NCBI GenBank assembly: GCA_947579605.1
Contig: OX388314.1
Location: forward strand, 18,349,982-18,413,981
DNA: 64,000 nt
Direction of reading: 5' to 3'
Source: Athripsodes cinereus
Lineage: Eukaryota > Arthropoda > Insecta > Trichoptera > Leptoceridae
Each line of letters starts with the position of its first letter. The first letter of the stretch is position 1. Under the pieces are notes generated by a model, which was given only the letters and a program-made list of their open reading frames with translations, was not told where the DNA came from and made no database searches. This document shows, piece after piece, positions 58,501-64,000 of this stretch. Position numbers and translations under genes: made by a program.

Positions 58501-59066
58501 ACATATTTCATTATCTTAGACCATTTTTATTAATTGATAGTATATTTTATTATTTTACACTTTACATAATTTCAATAAATTGTTATTTTCTTTGCAACTA
58601 TTTACTATTTTGTTTTCCTACCCATAACTCTTAACAGAAATAAAGATGACTCATTAAATAATCGAGATAAAGAATGTAGGTACCTGAATTGTAGTTAATT
58701 TACAACATTTTCGCCATAATTTAATTAATAAACCCTAGTGTCAATAATTGGGCAAAAAAGTGTCAACATTAGGAAAAACTGTGTCAATAATAGGGATTTT
58801 ACTATACCTTACGAAAAATGAAAATAAAACAAAAATGGCTTTAAAATTCATTACTTTTCCATATTGCTGATGAAAAGTATATATTTTAGTACGATAAAAC
58901 AATGAAATCAATTGCATATCAACAATATTATAAAAAATAAATGAATTTGACTCCAATGTTCCTCTTAAAGTGTCAATAATTGGGTAGTTTACCCTATTAT
59001 AAACAAACTGTGGGGATTGTTATAAAAATGTGCACTTCAAATATATAGACCATCAATATATTGTGT

Positions 59067-59263
59067 ACTACTACTATACCATCACGGCATATCCCACAAG
59101 TGGGGTAGCCAGCAGACCAGCTGCATATAAAACATGCAAGCTGTCTTCTCCGTGCCAATATAAAATCAAGACATTCAGGGTGGGTGGCAAACCTCATCGC
59201 CGAATTTAAGATGTAAAATGTCTTATTTTTTCGAACACCTGCCTTTTACAGGACACTCGAAAA
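59067..59263 (-). mobile_element. SINE-S copy, well preserved, opposite strand
   Basis: Nearly identical to the 12.9 kb copy over its whole length, from GTAAAAGGCAGGTGTTCGAA to GGGATATGCCGTGATGG, ending in (TAG)n. The small differences give the best estimate of the family consensus. It begins about 70 bp beyond the right end of the pogo-like element. It is the only copy on the minus strand. Confidence 0.75.
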
Positions 59264-59409
59264 CTTATGGAGAAGAGTGGGAGACCAATTCTTTACCAAT
59301 ATATTGTATATCAACAGTAAAATACTTTTATAAATGCATCTATAGCGAAGTACTCGAGGGAGATACGTATTATGAAATACATTTGAAAATCAACGATCAT
59401 TGAAAATTA

Positions 59410-59645
59410 AATTGATGTGAAATTATATTGGTTGCCAACTTTGATTGGTCGCATTACCATTTTTTCTTTTGAATTTTCAAGATCATCTGGGTTTGTTATA
59501 AACCCAAATACAACCTTATACACCTTTCACACTAAGCTAAAAGCTTTTGCCGTGAAAGGGGAGTTTTGCCGGCACCTGGGATCGAACCACGGACCCCTTG
59601 TTCTGAAGGCCGAGACTCTACCTCCAGGCTACCGACGAACTCATA
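59410..59645 (-). mobile_element. tRNA-derived SINE
   Basis: The minus strand from about 59638 reads GGTAGCCTGGAGGTAGAGTC, TCGGCCTTCAGAAC, GGGGTCCGTGGTTCGATCCC and AGGTGCCGGC. TAGCCTGGAGG is close to a pol III A box and GGTTCGATCCC is a perfect B box, with tRNA-like spacing. A non-tRNA body of roughly 160 bp follows. The tRNA fold is imperfect, so I call it a SINE head rather than a working tRNA gene. The 3' limit is uncertain. Confidence 0.75.
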
Positions 59646-60385
59646 TCACCATAAATTATATAAAATACATTATAGTAATAATTTCATACGATATCGCATG
59701 TTGTATAAAACCTTTGAGTTTATCGATGCATGTTTACGTTTTGGCAGGTAAAAAATATTGCAGGTATAAAGCAAAACATCTGTCTGGTGTTATGTATATT
59801 GTATGAATGGTTGTATGCATAATAATAATATTATCTAGATATTATTATTATGTATAATGAAACATCATCCCAAACACACAGGTACGTTGTTGTTGTTAAT
59901 ATAAATCCTATAATATTAATTCACATAATACCTTAACCATCTGTAGGTATACAGTGCGTTGGTGGATTGGTATATTAATACATATAATGTAAATAAGGAA
60001 AGTTTATTGTCTATTTCAATATTATTTTTATTATTATCAGTATTGATTCTTCTATTGTTATCTTTTTGCGATATCAATATGAAATAGTTTTTATGATAAT
60101 ATATTGTTATAATACTACGTATGTTCGCCGGCTGTATGTATATAATATGTCATATCCATGTGTATGTAGTTGCAAACATAAGTACCTACTTAATTCCCTG
60201 ATATATTTTAGCATTTAGATAAGTAGGTACTTGTTAAACTAAATTCAACGTCAGATAAATGAATAAATTAATTAGCACAAAATCTTCAGGTTGGTTTACA
60301 TCATATTCAAAATAAATAAAAAAAGATAAAGATAAATGTTAAAAATAAAGTATGCTACCCATCACAATAGTTATCTTATTTTGTT
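59646..60385. other. AT-rich DNA, nothing recognised
   Basis: Contains a near-palindrome of ATAATAATAT/ATATTATTATTAT around CTAG at 59820-59854. No gene. Confidence 0.5.
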
Positions 60386-60475
60386 ATGGCCTACATGTTG
60401 ATTAAATGCAAGAAGTCCAGTGGCTTCCCCACTTGTAGGAGATGCCGTGATGGTAACGATACAGTCATAGATATA
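60386..60475 (+). mobile_element. SINE-S 3' fragment
   Basis: GCCTACATGTTGATTAAATG, CAGTGGCTTCCCCACTTGTA and GGAGATGCCGTGATGG are recognisable. The head is missing. Confidence 0.6.
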
Positions 60476-62169
60476 AATAATATATAAGAATAAGCAAATA
60501 CTTATTATGTTATATAACATAAATAATAATTATGTTATATTAGTGTAACATATCACTGATACTAAGTATATTTTTTGTAGTAGTTGTAATAATAAAGTTT
60601 TATATTACATTAATGTTCGATAATGATGTAGATATTAATCATTTCAACCGAAGATGAAGTATGAGGTCCTACCTTTCAGTTTTCAGGATGCAGAAAATCA
60701 ATGAAGTCCTTCCACTATGGTGCAGCGGTGCATTCAAAATCAAATAACAATATTCATGTTATATCTCACTCAATAAACGGGAAATGTAACAATAAACCAA
60801 ATACAACACAGTTTTGATGAACAACAATAATAAAGAAAACACACTTTATCAATTTATTGTATACGATGTTGAAAAATTGGAAACAATTTTGTTATAATAA
60901 TAAACACAATCGAGAAAAATCTGTTGAAACACACACTAGTTACAATACATCAGATTGTGTATTTTTCTTGATAAGCACTTTCATTAATAGTAAATAAATT
61001 AAATGATTTATCAAAACCAAAATACACATAAAATGCGTTACGTCACCTCAAAATAACAACAATAAAATAAAACACCTTTGCTCTCTGTATGTTGCAAAAT
61101 TTTGGTTGATCAGTTGATGTCAAACTGTAATAACAACAGATAAAACATTATATTTTGTAAAAAATATTTAAAATGTTTCAATAATCCTTATTGTCACTGG
61201 TTACTGTTGTGAATTTATAATACAATCATATCATAAAAGATAAAATTGTATTTGAATTTTTAAAAACGGCTATATCAACAGTCTTGTTTTGATAACAAAT
61301 TGATGCACACCCCACCCTCACACCAACTTGACAGCGGCCGAAACCGGACTGAATTTCATCGTTCGTTATCGTTGCAGCTTCGTGTTGTACGCGAGAGTTT
61401 AGTAAAAAGAAAAGTGTAGAGCGCGGCATCAAAATGTTAGTTCATTATTACTGAATATATTGCATCAGTTTCAAAAAATAAAAATCTCTTTTTATATCAA
61501 TTCTTATATTAATCTCCAAATAATATTGTGATATAATTGTGCAAGATAACTTTTCGTTTGGTTCTATATTTGAAATGAAAGCTTTGCTCAAACACCGTGA
61601 GTATGGCGCTACCTGTCACGTGTATGTTTTTTCTCTGTCACTCCAATCGATATATTCGCAATGTCTTTTATTTCCATCTCTTTCTGTTAAGATTCTGCAA
61701 AAGCTTTTTCAGCGATAAATCTTTACAGGGATGAAAATAATTATCGCGAATAATATATTTTTCGAAGTGGATTAAATTTTCCATGCCATAATAATTTTCA
61801 AAAATATTCAAATCCTTCTTTTTTTCAATTAAGATTTTTATAAATAAATTTTATGCTCATTTCTATTTAAAATGCTTACAAAAACACTTTATTTGTTGGG
61901 GTAAAATATGCACCGCGACCTATAAGATCTATTGTTCTCCCTACTGTACAAAAATACTTAAAAATTAATGATTTATTTGACAATAAAAACGATAAATGAA
62001 AAGGGAAAAAAAATCATTAGCTTTTTAAAATTTCCTGACGAATTCGTAAGTCTTGTTTGAGTTTTGTCCTTTTTCATTTCACCTTAAACGTCTTTTTATA
62101 CGGAACATGGCATGTTTTTAATATTTTTTGCCAGCAAATAATTATTGTTCTTCTACTAAGAGATTCCAT
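60476..62169. other. Non-repeat stretch with a GC-richer patch
   Basis: 61300-61440 is clearly GC-richer and CpG-containing (GACAGCGGCCGAAACCGGAC, TGTACGCGAGAG, GAGCGCGGCATC). TTACGTCACCTC (CRE-like) lies upstream at about 61037, and a strong splice-donor word GTGAGTAT lies downstream at 61597. No protein homology is visible. Possible host promoter or first exon; see findings. Confidence 0.35.
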
Positions 62170-62380
62170 AAATTTTCGAGTGTCGTGTACTGTAAAAGAC
62201 CTGTGTTCTAAAAAATAGACATTTCACATCTTAAATTCAGAGACCTTCCACCCATCCTTGAAATGCTTATTTTTTGCTGGAACGAAGAGGACAGCTTGAA
62301 TTATATGCAGGTGATCTACTGGCTACCTTACTTTTGGAATATGCCGTGAAGGTACTCGTATAATATAGTATAGTAGATAT
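62170..62380 (+). mobile_element. SINE-S copy, near full length
   Basis: AATTTTCGAGTGTCGTGTAC, CTGTAAAAGACCTGTGTTC, ACATTTCACATCTTAAATTC, CACCCATCCT, GAGGACAGCTTGAATT, GATCTACTGGCTACC and ATATGCCGTGAAGGTA follow the family order, ending in a (TATAG)n tail like that of RTE-A. Confidence 0.7.
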
Positions 62381-62564
62381 ACTTTATGGAACCGGCAGAA
62401 ATACAAATAAAAATGCACAACTTGCCGAACACGAATTTTTGACATTCAAAACTTAGATAACTACTTTATAATCATTCATTTTATTTTTAAAGCTGTCCAC
62501 TCGCTTACGAACGATGAGGGTTCATTTATCTTCAAAATTGATGTACCTAACTACCTAGTATTCC

Positions 62565-62870
62565 TTTCGAGCCTTCAGCTCGGCTGGACCATCCATGTGG
62601 AATGATCTTCCTGAACAAGTGCGTAAGACACAGTCTCTTGCTCTGTTCAAGAGTCGGTTGAAAACACACTTGTTTGGCATATCATATAAATGATATAAAT
62701 TGTACAGCTTATTGTTATTTATATATGTTTAGTTTTATAATATGCTTATAAACATATGTATTAGGCTTAAATCACGGGTATAAACACAATATTCTAGGAT
62801 GCGCCCTTGAAGTGAATTTTATTCCACAAAACGGCGCACTATAAATTGTCTAGTTATTATTATTATTACT
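62565..62870 (+). mobile_element. CR1/L2-group LINE 3' end
   Basis: Forty-two codons from 62565 to a TGA at 62691: FRAFSSAGPSMWNDLPEQVR, KTQSLALFKSRLKTHLFGIS. This is the universal 'RAFS.AGP..WN.LP' C terminus of the CR1/L2 group. The 3' UTR has GCGCCCTTGAAG, then AAACGGCGCACTATAAATTG and an (ATT)n tail, a standard L2-type ending. It is open, so the insertion is fairly young. It is a different lineage from the 5.1 kb LINE. Confidence 0.82.
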
Positions 62871-62875
62871 ACCTA

Positions 62876-63221
62876 CCATTTGTCACTTTGTATTATAATA
62901 TTAAATTTATAATAACATTTCATAGAACAAACCTATTATAGTCTAATAGTTGACATAAAAAATATAATAAAACATAAATTGGTTTAAACAAATAAAATAT
63001 AATATTATTATCTACTCAAACAATAATAATAGAAACGTATGTATAGGTACCTAATTACATCCCACTGAGCTTCCATGTAAATTTATCTGAGACACGTATC
63101 AATTATATTATTATTACCTGTACCTACGTAGGATATAACCATCAAAAGCCCCGTCATTCGTAACGGATTTTTATATATTTTTCAGGGCTGCTGCAACTAC
63201 CTCATGTGAAAATGGGGTAGG
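62876..63221. other. AT-rich spacer
   Basis: No features seen apart from (ATT)n-like remnants at the left edge. Confidence 0.5.
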
Positions 63222-63440
63222 AGGGGGCCTCCTGAATGTGACTATGGCGCTTAGTCCCAAGCAATCCAACATCTGGTGGAGGAGTGTCCAGGTAGAAAAT
63301 ATAAGGGATACTGGATGGACATCCATTGGTCGACCTCTAGAACCAAGGATCTGATTTGGAATGACTATTGAACGCAGCAATTTAGCTAAGAAAATCAATA
63401 CAAGCAGAAGCCATACAAAAAGTAAAGTGAGTAATATGGT
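63222..63440 (+). mobile_element. LINE ORF2 C terminus with C..H..C finger, decayed
   Basis: From about 63230 the frame reads PPECDYGA, a stop, SQAIQHLVEECPGRKYKG, then WNDY and a TGA at 63369. 'C.C/YG....QT..H....CP' is the zinc-finger-like end of several LINE ORF2 families (the second cysteine is missing here). The sequence to 63440 may be its 3' UTR. Which clade is unclear. Confidence 0.5.
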
Positions 63441-63443
63441 TTA

Positions 63444-63578
63444 CGTGGTTAGATGGAAGAAATCACTTTATAGTGATAATCTCGCCACTGCACATAGTCC
63501 TAGTTTTTTAAAAAAAATATATTATTTTGTTAACACTGTTATGTAATGATGATGTGCAAGAAGAATAAATAAATAAAA
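63444..63578 (+). mobile_element. CR1-group LINE, 135-bp 5'-truncated copy
   Basis: Matches the last ~135 bases of the 5.1 kb LINE at 52809-52945, read on its own strand: CGTGGTTAGATGGAAGAAAT, CACTTTATAGTGATAATCTC, GCCACTGCACAT, ATATTATTTTGTTAACACTG and TTATGTAATGATGATGTGCA, then AGAATAAATAAATAAA. A few substitutions separate them. It lies directly after another LINE relic. Confidence 0.88.
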
Positions 63579-63589
63579 ATATTTTTTCA

Positions 63590-63699
63590 ATACCTCTTCT
63601 CCTTTTCAGACTATTTCCGTTTACTTTTTTCGTAAGGCCCCCTTCATTTCTATCCAATCGATCTTGAGCCATCCAAATCCAATTCATACCAACATCCAT
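63590..63699 (-). mobile_element. LINE 3' end, RTE-like, decayed
   Basis: The minus strand reads MDVGMNWIWMAQDRLDRNEG. 'NW...AQDR..W' is the same motif as in the 30.7 kb LINE, but a frameshift after DRL replaces the expected Trp and Glu-Ala. It abuts the tail of the RTE-A copy, suggesting insertion of RTE-A into this relic or the reverse. Confidence 0.55.
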
Positions 63700-63705
63700 G
63701 AAACT

Positions 63706-64000
63706 TACTATACTATACTATACCCTCACGCCGCGTCCCAAGTGGGGTAGGCAGAGAGAACGGAACGCCAAACAGATCTATCTTTACACACTTCCTTCGC
63801 TTCCTCCACATTCATACAGTTCCTCATACACGCACGTCGGTTCCTCTTACTCAACACGCGGCCGTCCTTGAGAATTTGATCCACGTGATCAAGCCACGTG
63901 GTTCTCGGACGCCCGCGTTTCCTCACACCCTTTCTTTCAGATAAGTATATCCTCTTTGTCATTCTTTCCTCTTTCATTCGTTCCACATGACCAAACCATC
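63706..64000 (-). mobile_element. RTE-A LINE, 3' part, continues past the window
   Basis: An open frame of 86 codons reaches the window end (MKEERMTKRIYLSERKGVR, KRGRPRTTWLDHVDQILKD, ending AYPTWDAA), with the (TATAG)n tail at 63708-63722. It is nearly identical to the 9.7 kb copy, including the 3' end, so both derive from a recent common source. How much of the element lies beyond 64000 cannot be seen. Confidence 0.85.

Larger units (their letters stand above)
51217..58994 (+). mobile_element. Pogo-like DNA transposon carrying nested insertions
   Basis: The left end is TA-GGGTAAAC (TA at 51215-51216) and the right end is GTTTACCC-TA (TA at 58995-58996), as expected for a TA-targeting element. 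CCAATTATTGACAC follows soon after each end, read inward, although the left end has an extra ~19 bp. TGTCAATA-type words recur at both ends. The left gene part (51912-52206) is pogo-like. The right part (58126-58500) is a lysine/acid-rich coding relic. Between them lie R1-like and CR1-group sequences in antisense. Without these, the original element would be about 1.9 kb, too short for a full pogo gene, so the catalytic region seems deleted. Confidence 0.7.

Noticed and set aside
59566..59751. Peptide with GIEPRTPCSEGRDSTSRLP
   Set aside because: This is a well-known accidental translation of a tRNA-derived SINE head (B box read in antisense), not a protein.

Overview
This 64 kb window is AT-rich (about 70% A+T by eye) eukaryotic DNA, almost certainly from an insect. 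Lepidoptera is my best guess, from the set of LINE families, the GGGGTAGGCAGAG-type LINE tail and the frequent GTAGGTACCTAC words; a hemipteran is not excluded. I recognise no host protein-coding gene, rRNA or functional tRNA. Everything I can name is a transposable element, a relic of one, or a simple or inverted repeat in otherwise featureless AT-rich DNA.

Layout. From 0 to about 47 kb there are scattered relics. These are at least six pieces of one RTE-like LINE family (called RTE-A here), single 3' ends of several other LINEs, and about eleven copies of a short interspersed element (called SINE-S) whose last ~40 bp resemble the 3' end of RTE-A. There is also a 7-copy 73-bp tandem array, and a series of foldback or MITE-like inverted repeats at 4.9, 5.8, 22.9, 36.8, 43.6 and 44.7 kb. 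The 36.8 kb one is a perfect 96-bp-arm palindrome.

From 47.65 to 50.51 kb lies a DNA transposon with 33-bp terminal inverted repeats (32 of 33 match). It carries a decayed gene of a widespread but poorly characterised insect transposase-like family, and an RTE-A 3' end lies inside it.

From 51.2 to 59.0 kb is a nested stack. A pogo-like transposon has TA-flanked ends (GGGTAAAC) and many copies of a TGTCAATAATT motif near both ends. It holds an antisense piece of an R1-like retrotransposon (gag zinc knuckles and the ORF1/ORF2 overlap). That piece is split by a ~5.1 kb full-length-looking CR1-group LINE with intact ORF1 (223 aa) and intact ORF2 (1001 aa; endonuclease and reverse transcriptase motifs present). 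The R1-like gag frame can be followed across the insertion point.

From 59 to 64 kb are more SINE-S copies, a tRNA-derived SINE, three further LINE 3' ends, a 135-bp 3' copy of the same CR1-group LINE, and an RTE-A copy running off the window. A locally GC-richer patch at 61.3-61.6 kb is the only place I would look for a host promoter or first exon.

How the parts relate: the intact CR1-group LINE could supply its own retrotransposition proteins and probably made the 63.4 kb copy. RTE-A is the likely source of machinery for SINE-S. The pogo-like and 47.6 kb transposons have broken genes and could move only with help from elsewhere. All family names come from reading motifs; no database search was possible.
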